Positions 34,487 through 42,359 of a DNA stretch of 64,000 nt are shown here, piece after piece; within the stretch, counting starts at the first letter, position 1, and the number at the start of each line of letters is the position of its first letter. The DNA is from WTGU01 sp965200925 (GTDB taxonomy: Bacteria; Pseudomonadota; Alphaproteobacteria; UBA828), in assembly GCA_965200925.1 (NCBI GenBank), contig OZ241738.1, positions 3,472,001 through 3,536,000 on the forward strand. The letters run 5' to 3'. The position numbers were made by a program, and so were the translations under genes. The notes below the pieces were generated by a model, which saw nothing but the letters and a program-made list of their open reading frames with translations, had not been told where the DNA came from and searched no databases.

Positions 34487-35791
34487 CTATCCCCCGCCCG
34501 CCTCCGGGCGCTCCCCCATGGCTTCCTCATATTCAGCAATCCACCGCTCGGCCTCTTCTGCCGTGTAGGCTCCGATGATGGCGCCGCGGCCTTCCGGTAA
34601 TTCGTTACTCGCTGGCTTGTCGATGTGATCATTCAATGTCATGCGTAACCCTGTTCCTTTTCCGATAAGTGCGCCACCCATATCGGACAATTTTTCTTTC
34701 CAATCAGGCAAACCTTCAATGAGAAAATCTACATCTTTCTGGCTTAGCCCGCCTTGCAATACCACCTCTGATAAGTCGGTTTCCTCTCCTACAGTTTTTC
34801 TTATATTCTCGGCAAATGATCTTAGCTGAGAATATGTATTATATCCAGCTCCTTGCAGTTTCACTTCGACGAAAATAGCCCCTTGTAACTCTGTCCTACT
34901 CATGTAGGCTCCTTGCATTTGCGCTCTTATGAGAACAGTACCCTGCATCTGTGTGAACAACAAACCAGCGCCCTGCATTTGTGCTCTATCAAGACGGGAT
35001 CCTTGCAAATATGCATTTTGGAAATCGGCTCCTTGCATACAGGATTCATAAAGCCTTGAACCCTGAAGGTACGCATATCCGAAATAAGCCTTCCGCAAGT
35101 GCGCCCTCGCTAAGTTAGCCTCTTCCAAATGTGCTTTCACAAGCACAGCACCGTTCAACCAGCTTCCCTGCAAGTCGATACGGCAACCCTTGAAGACTTC
35201 GTACTCCCGCACGAACAGAAGAGTCAACAAACTCTGTATCTCTTCCGACGGTTTCGCCTTGTGCTTTTCCCGATACCCGTCCTCCCCCGTCGTCCGACGG
35301 ATATGGGCGCAGAGGATGTCCATCACCATCTGGCGCAGGTCTTCGGTATCCTGCGCCAGATGGAAGAGCTCGTAGGCCCCGCCCAGGCGCACGGAATCCG
35401 AAGCGTGGCCCAGATGCTCGATGGCGTTCTTCAGCCGCTCCTGCCGCCGCCCGTCCTCCGCGCCCTTGTTCGCGTCCGCCTGCGCCGCTGCCGCCCCGGC
35501 CTGCGCCTCCGCCGCATCCTCCAGCGCCACGGCGCGCTTGTGCGCGATCGTGGCGCCGATGGCGAGCAGCACGCCGCCCATGGCCACCCCAAGAAATTCC
35601 AGGACCCGGAATTTCTCCCCCGCGCCGAAGAGCCCGTAAGCCCACTCCGGAGCGCCGGAGGCCATGACGGCGCCGAAGACCGCGAGCAGACCGACCAGCA
35701 GGCCGACGAGGAGGCAGAGGACGGGGTGCTCCCGGACCCACGCGAACATGGGTTTCAGCACTGCCACGATCCGGTTCCGCGCATCCACCAC
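34487..35791 (-). CDS. Membrane-anchored pentapeptide-repeat protein, first gene of the restriction operon
   Basis: A 434-residue protein. Two hydrophobic segments (residues about 23-43 and 65-85) anchor it to the membrane. A conserved middle region (ERLKNAIEHLGHASDSVRLGG near 118) recurs in many membrane pentapeptide proteins. About twenty pentapeptide units follow from residue 205 to 305, many starting with a Gln-Gly or Ala pattern such as LQGSRL, MQGADF and MQGAGL; these fold as a right-handed beta-helix. The 3' half of the gene is AT-rich. The stop is three bases before mod, so it is probably co-translated with the type III system. Its role is unknown; a DNA-mimic or a scaffold are possible. 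Confidence 0.7.
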   Translation of the reverse strand: MVDARNRIVAVLKPMFAWVREHPVLCLLVGLLVGLLAVFGAVMASGAPEWAYGLFGAGEKFRVLEFLGVAMGGVLLAIGATIAHKRAVALEDAAEAQAGAAAAQADANKGAEDGRRQERLKNAIEHLGHASDSVRLGGAYELFHLAQDTEDLRQMVMDILCAHIRRTTGEDGYREKHKAKPSEEIQSLLTLLFVREYEVFKGCRIDLQGSWLNGAVLVKAHLEEANLARAHLRKAYFGYAYLQGSRLYESCMQGADFQNAYLQGSRLDRAQMQGAGLLFTQMQGTVLIRAQMQGAYMSRTELQGAIFVEVKLQGAGYNTYSQLRSFAENIRKTVGEETDLSEVVLQGGLSQKDVDFLIEGLPDWKEKLSDMGGALIGKGTGLRMTLNDHIDKPASNELPEGRGAIIGAYTAEEAERWIAEYEEAMGERPEAGGG

Positions 35792-35846
35792 CGGCCGACG
35801 CCCTCACGCCACGACGGGAACCGCCGAAAGACAAGGCGCCGGCACC

Positions 35847-36257
35847 CTACGGAAGCAGCTTGATGAGCGCGACCACGGCCCCGATGATAATCCCGGTCTG
35901 TATCCACAAGACGCGGTACAGGTCCGCCCTGGTGGCGAATTTTTCGTCGGCTTTGGTGGCGAAGTTCTCGATCTTGTCCGCAAGGTTCTCGATCTTGCCT
36001 TCGATGTTTCCGACCCTGCTTCCGAGGTTCTCGACCTTGCCTTCAAGGCTCTCGACCTTGCCTTCAAGGCTCTCGACCCTGCTTCCGAGGTTCTCGACCT
36101 TGCCTTCGATGCGCCCGGTATCGGCCTTGGTGGCGACGCCTTCCGTGACCGCATCGCGCACGGCCTCGGCGTGCGCCTCCGCCTGGGCGTCATCGACGCC
36201 AGCTTCCTTGAGCCTGCGCGCATAGGCCAGCGTGTCGAAGGCGAGTGCGTTTGCCAT
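35847..36257 (-). CDS. DUF1640-like coiled-coil protein with C-terminal membrane anchor
   Basis: A 136-residue protein. The N-terminal FDTLAYARRLKEAGVDDAQAEAHAE is typical of the DUF1640/CCDC90 group. A long coiled coil made of seven-residue units (EGKVENLGSRVESLEGKVES and variants) follows, and one C-terminal transmembrane helix (WIQTGIIIGAVVALIKLL). Related proteins are inner-membrane trimers of unknown bacterial function; the mitochondrial relatives regulate calcium uptake. Two shorter genes of similar plan sit beside tRNA-Lys at 54.8-55.3 kb. It is 55 bases from the pentapeptide gene and on the same strand. Confidence 0.7.
   Translation of the reverse strand: MANALAFDTLAYARRLKEAGVDDAQAEAHAEAVRDAVTEGVATKADTGRIEGKVENLGSRVESLEGKVESLEGKVENLGSRVGNIEGKIENLADKIENFATKADEKFATRADLYRVLWIQTGIIIGAVVALIKLLP
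35955..36110 (-). repeat. 21-bp tandem repeat encoding heptads
   Basis: Within the coiled-coil gene, units such as TTCTCGACCTTGCCTTCAAGG recur about seven times in phase with the reading frame, each specifying seven residues (one coiled-coil heptad). Adjacent copies are nearly identical, which makes the array prone to gain or loss of whole heptads without breaking the frame. Confidence 0.75.
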
Positions 36258-36310
36258 GCGGCGACGCTAGCCGCTCGTCGCACCGGCCGCAAGCCGGCGC
36301 GCCAGCGCCG

Positions 36311-38233
36311 TCATTGGGAGGGCGGGCCGAAGAGGGCGGTGACGGCGGCGTCGTTGACCTCGATTTCGTGGCGGCCGTAGAGGGCGTTGCGATAGACCGT
36401 CGCCACGTCGTCGCTCCAGGCGCGGGCGAGCCGGGTGCGGAGCCGCGCGCGCGCCGCGTCCGCCTCGGCGCCCTGCGCCTCGCGCACGGCGGTGAGGACG
36501 GCCACGGCCCAGCCCTCCGCCGCCTCCGCGACGACGGGCGCCGCGTCCCCCTCCTCCTTTGCGAACAACGCCTGGAGCAGCGCGAAGGAAACCTCCGGGT
36601 CGGCGTCGCTCCCGTCGCGCGCACTCCCGTCGCGCGCGACTCCTTCCAGCCGGCGCACGGCGAGGCCCGCGTCGCGGGCGGCGGCCTCCAGGCTCTCGCC
36701 GGCCTGCACCCGCGCCGCCAGCGCCTCCGCCACCTTCTCCGCCGCTTGCGCCTCCGCTTGGGCCAGGAGCGCCGCCCGCACCTCGCTGCGCACCTCCGCC
36801 AGCGGCAGCGGCGTCGGCGCGGTCACGCCGTCCACCCGCAGGATGGCGAAGCTGCCGTCGGCAAGCTCGGTCAGGGGCGATTCCGCGCCCTCCGCCGTTT
36901 CGAACAGCACCGCGAAGATCTCCTCGCGCTCCGGCAGGTCGTCGAGAACGGGAGTCTCGGCCCGGTCGAGGCCGGCGCGGTCGACTCCCGTCAAGGGCAT
37001 CGCCTGTGCGCCGACGGCCGCCGCCGCCCGCTCCAGCGAGGCGCCGCCGCCGAGCTCGTCCTCCAGGACGGTCGAAAGGCGGAACAGCCCCTCGCCCGCG
37101 AGATCGAGCGCCATCTCGTCGTGCAGCGCCTGCCGCACTTCCTCGAAGCCCTGGCGCCGCGCCGGAGTCACCGATTCGACCTTGAAGAGATGCCAGCCGA
37201 ACGGGGTCTCGACCGGCCCGCTGGCCTCGCCGGCGGAAAGCGCGAAGATCGCCTCCGTCGCCGCCTTCATCGGCCCGCCCGGCTCGAATTCGGGGAGGGT
37301 CAGCACGGTGGCGCCGCGGCCCGCGAGAGCGTTGGCCACGGCCTCGAACGGCCGGCCCTCCGCCAGCATCCGCGCGCCGTCGCGGATCAGCGCCTCGTCG
37401 GCGGCGTTGATCTGAACCACGGCGCGCCGCTCCGGCATTTCGAACTCGTCGATCCGCGCCTCGTATTCGGCGTAGACGTCGTCGTCGCTGAGCTCGATCT
37501 CGGAAACCATGGCCTCGGCCGTGAGCCGCACGAGCACCCCGTCGCGCCGCTCCGGCGCCATGAAGGCCTCGCCGTTCTCTTCGTACCAAGCGGCGATTTC
37601 GTCGTCGTCCGGCTCGGCAACGCCGGCCATGCCGGCGCTTGCGACCGTCGCCACCACGGCGTCCCGCCGCTCAGCCCGGTAGCGGTGGAGGGCACCGGCC
37701 AGGGAGTCCGGCACCGCGCGCTCGGCGCCCACCGTGCCCAGCAGCTGGGCGCGCAGCAGATCGGCGCGGATCAGGTCCTCGTACTCGGCGCGGGTCATGT
37801 CGTTGCGTTCGAGCATGAGGTCGTAGAGCGCGGGGTCGAAGGCGCCTTCCTCGTTCATGAAGGCGTCGGCACTCTCCAGCTCCCGCCGGACGCTGGAGTC
37901 GGCGGCGCGCAGGCCGAGCGCGTTCGCCTCGGCGTCCAGCAGGTACTGGCGGACGAGCAGGCCGAGCACCTGGCTGGAGAGGCCGTTGCGATGGGCCTCC
38001 TCGCGTGTGAGATCGGGCCGGCCGGCGCGCTCCCGCTCCCGTTGCAGCGCGCGCTGGAACTGGCGGTCGAACAGCACCGTCGGCACCTCAACGCTGCCCA
38101 CCGTGGCGATGGCGGAGCGGCTGCCGCCGGTGAACACGTCGTTGATGCCGAAGGCGGCGAAGCTCACCGCCAGGATGACGATGATGCCGCGGCTTGCCCA
38201 GGATTTGGTGGCCTGGCGTAGGGAGCGAAGCAT
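36311..38233 (-). CDS. ppiD: PpiD/SurA-N-domain peptidyl-prolyl cis-trans isomerase
   Basis: A 640-residue periplasmic chaperone anchored by one N-terminal helix (ASRGIIVILAVSFAAFGIND). Residues about 38-200 form the SurA-like N-domain; the parvulin-type rotamase region contains GPVETPFGWHLFKVESVTPA near residue 345. PpiD assists folding of newly secreted proteins at the SecYEG exit, which fits its position divergent from tpiA-secG. In related alphaproteobacteria ppiD is followed by trpE-trpG-trpD; here the following gene is the coiled-coil protein and trpE/G are missing. Length is normal for the family. Confidence 0.88.
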   Translation of the reverse strand: MLRSLRQATKSWASRGIIVILAVSFAAFGINDVFTGGSRSAIATVGSVEVPTVLFDRQFQRALQRERERAGRPDLTREEAHRNGLSSQVLGLLVRQYLLDAEANALGLRAADSSVRRELESADAFMNEEGAFDPALYDLMLERNDMTRAEYEDLIRADLLRAQLLGTVGAERAVPDSLAGALHRYRAERRDAVVATVASAGMAGVAEPDDDEIAAWYEENGEAFMAPERRDGVLVRLTAEAMVSEIELSDDDVYAEYEARIDEFEMPERRAVVQINAADEALIRDGARMLAEGRPFEAVANALAGRGATVLTLPEFEPGGPMKAATEAIFALSAGEASGPVETPFGWHLFKVESVTPARRQGFEEVRQALHDEMALDLAGEGLFRLSTVLEDELGGGASLERAAAAVGAQAMPLTGVDRAGLDRAETPVLDDLPEREEIFAVLFETAEGAESPLTELADGSFAILRVDGVTAPTPLPLAEVRSEVRAALLAQAEAQAAEKVAEALAARVQAGESLEAAARDAGLAVRRLEGVARDGSARDGSDADPEVSFALLQALFAKEEGDAAPVVAEAAEGWAVAVLTAVREAQGAEADAARARLRTRLARAWSDDVATVYRNALYGRHEIEVNDAAVTALFGPPSQ

Positions 38234-38382
38234 GGCGGGGCCCGTTCTGGACAGGAGGCGCGCGACGCGGGAGCGGATAATAGAAGCGCCCCTTCCCCCC
38301 GGGCAACACCGCGCCGAAAAACGGCAGCCGCGCGCGCAACCGTGCTAAACATCCGCCTTTCGAAAAGAACGCCCCGAGCGTC

Positions 38383-39156
38383 ATGTCGTCCACGCCCCGG
38401 CCCCGGCGGCCGCTCCTGCTCGCCAACTGGAAGATGCACGGCCTGCGCGCGGACGGCCGCGCCCGGGCGCTGGCCGCGGGCGCAGGAGCCGATGCCTGCG
38501 ACGTCGTCCTCTGCCCTCCGGCGACGCTGCTGGAAGCGGTCGGCGCCGTCCTCGCCGGCGGGCCGGTGGCGCTCGGCGGCCAGGATTGCCACGCCGAGGC
38601 CGAAGGCGCCCATACCGGGGACGTGAGCGCGCCGATGCTGGCCGATGCCGGCTGCGCTTACGTCATCGTCGGCCATTCGGAACGCCGCACCGGCCATGGC
38701 GAGCGCGACGAGACGGTTGCGCGGAAGGCGGCGGCCGCGCATGCGGCGGGCCTCGTCGCCGTGGTTTGCGTCGGCGAAAGCGCGCGCGAGAGGGACGAGG
38801 GCCGGGCGCTCGCCGCGATCGGGTGCCAGGTCCGGGACTCCCTGCCCGCCGGCGCGACGCCCGGCAACACGGCGGTCGCCTACGAGCCGGTCTGGGCCAT
38901 CGGCAGCGGCCGCACGCCGGCACCGGCGGACATCGCCGCCGCACACACGCGCGTCCGGGAAGGCTGGGACACGCGATTTTCCGGGGGCGGTGCCGCGCTC
39001 CGCGTGCTATATGGCGGCTCCGTCAAGGCGCGGAACGCCGGCGCGATCATGGAGGTTCCGGGCGTGGACGGCCTGCTGGTCGGCGGCGCCAGTCTTTCGG
39101 TCGACGAATTCCGGTCGATTTGCCGGGCCTGCTCCCGCGCACGCGCCGGGGGATGA
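38383..39156 (+). CDS. tpiA: Triosephosphate isomerase
   Basis: A 257-residue TIM barrel. The catalytic residues are all visible: Lys in LLANWKMHG near residue 16, His in IVGHSERRTG near 98 and Glu in VAYEPVWAIGSGRTP near 168. The phosphate-binding ends LYGGSVKARN and LLVGGASLS are also present. It interconverts dihydroxyacetone phosphate and glyceraldehyde-3-phosphate. The 149-base region to ppiD must hold both divergent promoters; no clear box stands out. secG follows after 12 bases. Confidence 0.96.
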   Translation: MSSTPRPRRPLLLANWKMHGLRADGRARALAAGAGADACDVVLCPPATLLEAVGAVLAGGPVALGGQDCHAEAEGAHTGDVSAPMLADAGCAYVIVGHSERRTGHGERDETVARKAAAAHAAGLVAVVCVGESARERDEGRALAAIGCQVRDSLPAGATPGNTAVAYEPVWAIGSGRTPAPADIAAAHTRVREGWDTRFSGGGAALRVLYGGSVKARNAGAIMEVPGVDGLLVGGASLSVDEFRSICRACSRARAGG

Positions 39157-39168
39157 CGGGGAACGCCC

Positions 39169-39558
39169 GTGGAAACGATCCTGCTCGTGATCCTGATCGT
39201 CATCGCCGTCGCGATGATCGGCATCGTGCTGCTGCAACGGAGCGAGGGCGGCGCGCTCGGCATCGGCGGTGGGCCGAGCGCGATGTTCTCGGCGCGGGGC
39301 ACGGCCAACCTGCTCACCCGCGCCACGGCCGTTCTGGGCGCGCTCTTCATGATTCTGAGCCTGGTGCTCGCGATCCTCTCCGGCGGCTGGAGCGAACGCG
39401 ATTCGGTGCTGGACGCGGCAGGCGAGGCGGCGCCGGTGCCCGTCGCCGCCGATCCGCTCGAACTGCCGGGCGAGAGCGACTTCGCCGACGACCTCGAACG
39501 CCTCGATCTTCCCGATCTCCCCGAAGACGACCGCTCGGTCGTCCCGCGCGCCGAATAG
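39169..39558 (+). CDS. secG: Preprotein translocase subunit SecG
   Basis: A 129-residue protein starting from GTG at 39169. Two transmembrane helices (ILLVILIVIAVAMIGIVL and TRATAVLGALFMILSLVLAI) flank the cytoplasmic loop with LLQRSEGGALGIGGG, the SecG signature. The acidic C-terminal extension is usual in alphaproteobacteria. SecG helps SecYE and SecA move proteins through the inner membrane. In close relatives pyrG normally follows; here the next gene is a frameshifted CYTH-CHAD protein, so the synteny breaks at this point. Confidence 0.92.
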   Translation: METILLVILIVIAVAMIGIVLLQRSEGGALGIGGGPSAMFSARGTANLLTRATAVLGALFMILSLVLAILSGGWSERDSVLDAAGEAAPVPVAADPLELPGESDFADDLERLDLPDLPEDDRSVVPRAE

Positions 39559-39568
39559 GCGGCGGGCG

Positions 39569-41028
39569 ATGGGCGCGGCGGGCGGCGGGTGCGCCGTCGA
39601 GACGGAGTTGAAGCTCGGCGGTGACGCAGCGGCGCTCGACCGGGGCTGGCGTGCGGTGGTGCCCGAGGGCGGCGAGGAGCGCAGCGAACGCCTGCGCAGC
39701 ACCTATTTCGATACCGGTGACTTCCGCCTGCGCCGGCGCGGCTTCACCTTGCGCATCCGCGCGGAGGGGGACCGGCTGATCCAGACTCTGAAGGCGGCGC
39801 CCGCGCCGGGCAGCGGGGCCGCGCTCCGGCGGCGCGAATGGTCGCAGCCGGTCGAGAGCCTTGCGCCGCGCCTTCCCGCCGCGGCCGATCCGGCGGTGCG
39901 CGCCGCGATGCGCATGATCCGGCCCGCCGAACTGGCGCCGGCCTTCTCCGCCGACGTGCTGCGGCGGACGGCCACGATCCGCGTCGCGGTGCCGGGCCGC
40001 GCCGGGGCGGTGGTCGAGGTCGCGCGCGACAGCGGTGAGATCGCAGCGGGCGGCAAGCGGGCGCCGGTTTCCGAATTGGAGCTCGAACTGCGCGAAGGCC
40101 CGCCGAGCGCGCTCTACGACCTCGCCATGGCGGTGCAGTCCCGCGCCCCGCTCCGCCTCCAGACGGCGAGCAAGGCCAAGCGCGGCTACGTCCTCGCCGT
40201 AGGCGAGGGCTATGCCGGACGGAAGGCGCGGGCGCCCGCGCTGGAGCCGGGGATTTCGGTGGACAAGGCCTTCGATGGCATCTTCCGCGCCTGCCTCGAT
40301 CATTGCGTCGCGAACCAGGACGCGGTGCTCGCCGGGACGGACCCGGAAGGCGTGCACCAATTTCGCGTCGCGCTGCGCCGGCTCCGCTCCGCCTTCGCGG
40401 TGTTCGCGGCCGTCCTGCCGCCTGGCGACACAGCCCCGCTGGACCGCGAGGCGAAACGCTTCCTGGGCGCCTTGGGGCCGGTGCGCGACTGGGATGTCTT
40501 CATCGCCGAAACCCTCACGCCCCTCCGCGCCGTCCGCCCGCGCGATTCGTCCCTGGAGGCGCTGGCCGAGGCCGCCTGGGCGGCGCGCCGCCGCGCCTAC
40601 GAACGGACGGAGGCGTTGCGCGCGCCGGGCTACACCGCGTTCCTCCTCGCGCTCGGCCGCTGGATCGAAACCGCGGGCTGGCGCGGCGGCGAGAGCGGCG
40701 CCACCGGCTCCGCATCGCGCTCAAGAAGCTGCGTTACGCCAGCGAGTTCTTCGCGACCCAGTTCCCCGGCGCGGCGACCCGCCGCCACGTCAAGGCGGCG
40801 CGCCGGCTCCAGGACGATTTCGGCCGGCTGAACGACGCCGCCGTGGCCGAACGGCTGCTGGAGGGCCTCGTCGCCTCGCACGCCGGCGGCGCGGCGCTCG
40901 CACCGGGCGCGGGCCAAGCCGTCGGCTGGAGCGCCCGCGCGCGCTCGGAAAGGCTCGCCGCCATCGCCGGCAGGTGGCGCCGCTTCGCGGCATTGCCGCC
41001 CTACTGGCGCGGCGACGGCAAGGGTTGA
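39569..41028 (+). pseudogene. CYTH-CHAD domain inorganic triphosphatase-like gene with a frameshift
   Basis: The ATG at 39569 opens a CYTH domain with the metal-binding EXEXK motif in VETELKLGG, followed from about residue 230 by a CHAD domain (GVHQFRVALRRLRSAFAVF). Near position 40698 the frame is lost: the expected helix RHRLRIALKKLRYASEFFAT is read one frame over and continues to PPYWRGDGKG with a stop at 41028. Total length 1460 nt is consistent with one missing base. CYTH enzymes hydrolyse inorganic triphosphate; CHAD binds polyphosphate. Either the gene is recently broken or the base is a sequencing error. Two clearly dead genes follow, which favours decay. Confidence 0.75.
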
Positions 41029-41091
41029 CCGCGCCGGTCAGGCGCCTTCCATCGTCAGGATGGCGGCGCCCAGCAGCCGCCCGTCGTGCAG

Positions 41092-41113
41092 GTGGATAGT
41101 GGGTAGTGGATAG
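41092..41113. repeat. Second copy of the GTGGATAG repeat
   Basis: GTGGATAGTGGGTAGTGGATAG is 21 of 22 bases identical to the reverse complement of 12929-12950. It lies between the broken CYTH-CHAD gene and the phage tail relic. Just before it, the minus strand at 41038-41091 encodes HDGRLLGAAILTMEGA and a stop, which looks like the C-terminus of an otherwise deleted gene. Confidence 0.7.
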
Positions 41114-41125
41114 TCGGAGGGAGAG

Positions 41126-41390
41126 ATGACACCGCCCGAGCCCGTGAGGGTGGCGTTGACCTACCCCATGGAGGTCGATGGCCGCCGCATCGACGCGCTC
41201 ACCATGCGCCCGCCGCTGGTGCGCGACATCCGCGATGCGTAGCGCGGCGGTGGCGAGAGCGCCGGTATGGAGATCAGGCTGTTCGCGGAACCTCTGCGAG
41301 GTCACGCCGGGCGTGATCGAGGAGCTCCACGCCCGCGACTACCGCAGCCTCAGGGATGTCTATGCGGATTTTCTGGCCGGCGGCGGCTAG
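41126..41390 (+). pseudogene. Relic of a phage tail assembly chaperone gene (E/41/14 family)
   Basis: The reconstructed protein of about 87 residues begins MTPPEPVRVALTYPMEVDG, then IDALTMRPPLVRDIRDA, which resembles Mu- and P2-like tail assembly chaperones. A TAG at 41240 stands where a Gln codon (CAG) would continue RDAQRGGG. The frame then resumes with GMEIRLFA, and one extra G near 41287 shifts it before NLCEVTPGVIEELHARDY and LRDVYADFLAGGG, ending at a TAG at 41388. So exactly two lesions, one nonsense and one insertion, separate it from an intact gene. No other phage structural gene is nearby, so it is an orphan prophage remnant. Confidence 0.72.
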
Positions 41391-41839
41391 GCGCCCCTGG
41401 TGGCGCGCGACCTGGGCGATGATGTGGGCCGCCGCGCCGAAGCCGTAGAGGCCGATGCGCGCCGCGTCCCCCGCCATGCGGAGCGCCCGGTAGCCGATGA
41501 GTCCGGCGCAGAGCAGCGGCGCCGCCTCCGTGTCGCTTCGCCCGTCCGCCAGCGGCAGGCGCCGCAGGTCCAGCCGAGCCAGGGGATGCCGACGCGCTGG
41601 CCCACGCGCAGGCGCTCGACGCCGGTGCCGAGCGCCGCGACCCGGCCCACCGCCTCATGCCCCGGCACCAGCGGCAGGCGGGGCCGGGCGAGCTCGCCAT
41701 CGACCACGTGGAGGTCGGTGCGGCAGACCCCGCAGGCCGCCACCCGCACCAGCACTTCCCCCGGCCCCGGTTCCGGGATCGGCCGCTCCTCCAACGCCAG
41801 CGCCCGGCCGGTGCCCCGGAACACCATCGCCCGCATCAT
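41391..41839 (-). pseudogene. Zinc-dependent alcohol dehydrogenase fragment, internally deleted and 3' truncated
   Basis: From the ATG at 41839 the N-terminal catalytic domain is intact: PGPGEVLVRVAACGVCRTDL holds the zinc Cys, and LPLVPGHEAVGRV the conserved GHE. At GWTCGACRW the structural-zinc lobe begins, but the following Cys-rich part is gone. In another frame the cofactor domain reads EAAPLLCAGLIGYRALRM and GLYGFGAAAHIIAQVARHQGR, then stops matching at 41391, exactly where the phage relic ends. About 45-50 codons are missing internally and the last third is lost. The gene cannot make a working enzyme. Confidence 0.75.
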
Positions 41840-41864
41840 CGCCCCGGTCATGGCGGGACGCCCG

Positions 41865-42359
41865 CTACGCCGCGAACCAGCGCGCATCGTCGCAGCCACA
41901 CACGAATGTCACGCGGATACCGTTGTTCGCCAGAACCACGCGGTGATCGAGCCAATCCCGGTCCACCGCGTTGACCGCCGGGATCCCCTCGCGCCTGGCC
42001 AGCGCGGCGAATTTCCGGTCGTCGCAATCGAATCCGGCGGCGATGACCGCCGGCGGGAGATCGGCGTACTCGCCGTTGGCTCGTTTGGGAAGATCAACCC
42101 GTTCGTGCCGACTCCAGTCCAGGCAAACGGCTTGGTAGAACCGATCGCCGACGCCGGGTTGGCCGCTCGGGCGCAGATGGTTTCGGTATTCCGCCTCGAT
42201 GGCGCCTTTCGCGTCGAGAACGACGCGCTCCCCGTTGTCGAGGACGCGCATGAGGAAACGGACCGCGGCCGCACGGCACGCCGGCGCGACGGGCCGTCCG
42301 CCGTTGCCGCGCCCGTTCGCCACTACCGGGACGTTGGTGTCGATGGTCCAGCGCGTCAT
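41865..42359 (-). CDS. PIN-like nuclease partner of the DUF3696 ATPase (module 2)
   Basis: A 164-residue protein with acidic residues spaced as in PIN folds: Asp in TIDTNVPVV at the N-terminus, Glu in AIEAEYRNH near residue 55, the FDCDDRKFAAL cluster near 112 and VNAVDRDWLDH near 130. It is probably a metal-dependent RNase. The ATG overlaps the ATPase stop by four bases (ATGA), so the two proteins are made together. It is only distantly similar to the PIN-like protein at 2120-2575, yet the gene order (ATPase, then PIN) is the same. The downstream alcohol dehydrogenase relic starts 25 bases past its end. Confidence 0.65.
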   Translation of the reverse strand: MTRWTIDTNVPVVANGRGNGGRPVAPACRAAAVRFLMRVLDNGERVVLDAKGAIEAEYRNHLRPSGQPGVGDRFYQAVCLDWSRHERVDLPKRANGEYADLPPAVIAAGFDCDDRKFAALARREGIPAVNAVDRDWLDHRVVLANNGIRVTFVCGCDDARWFAA

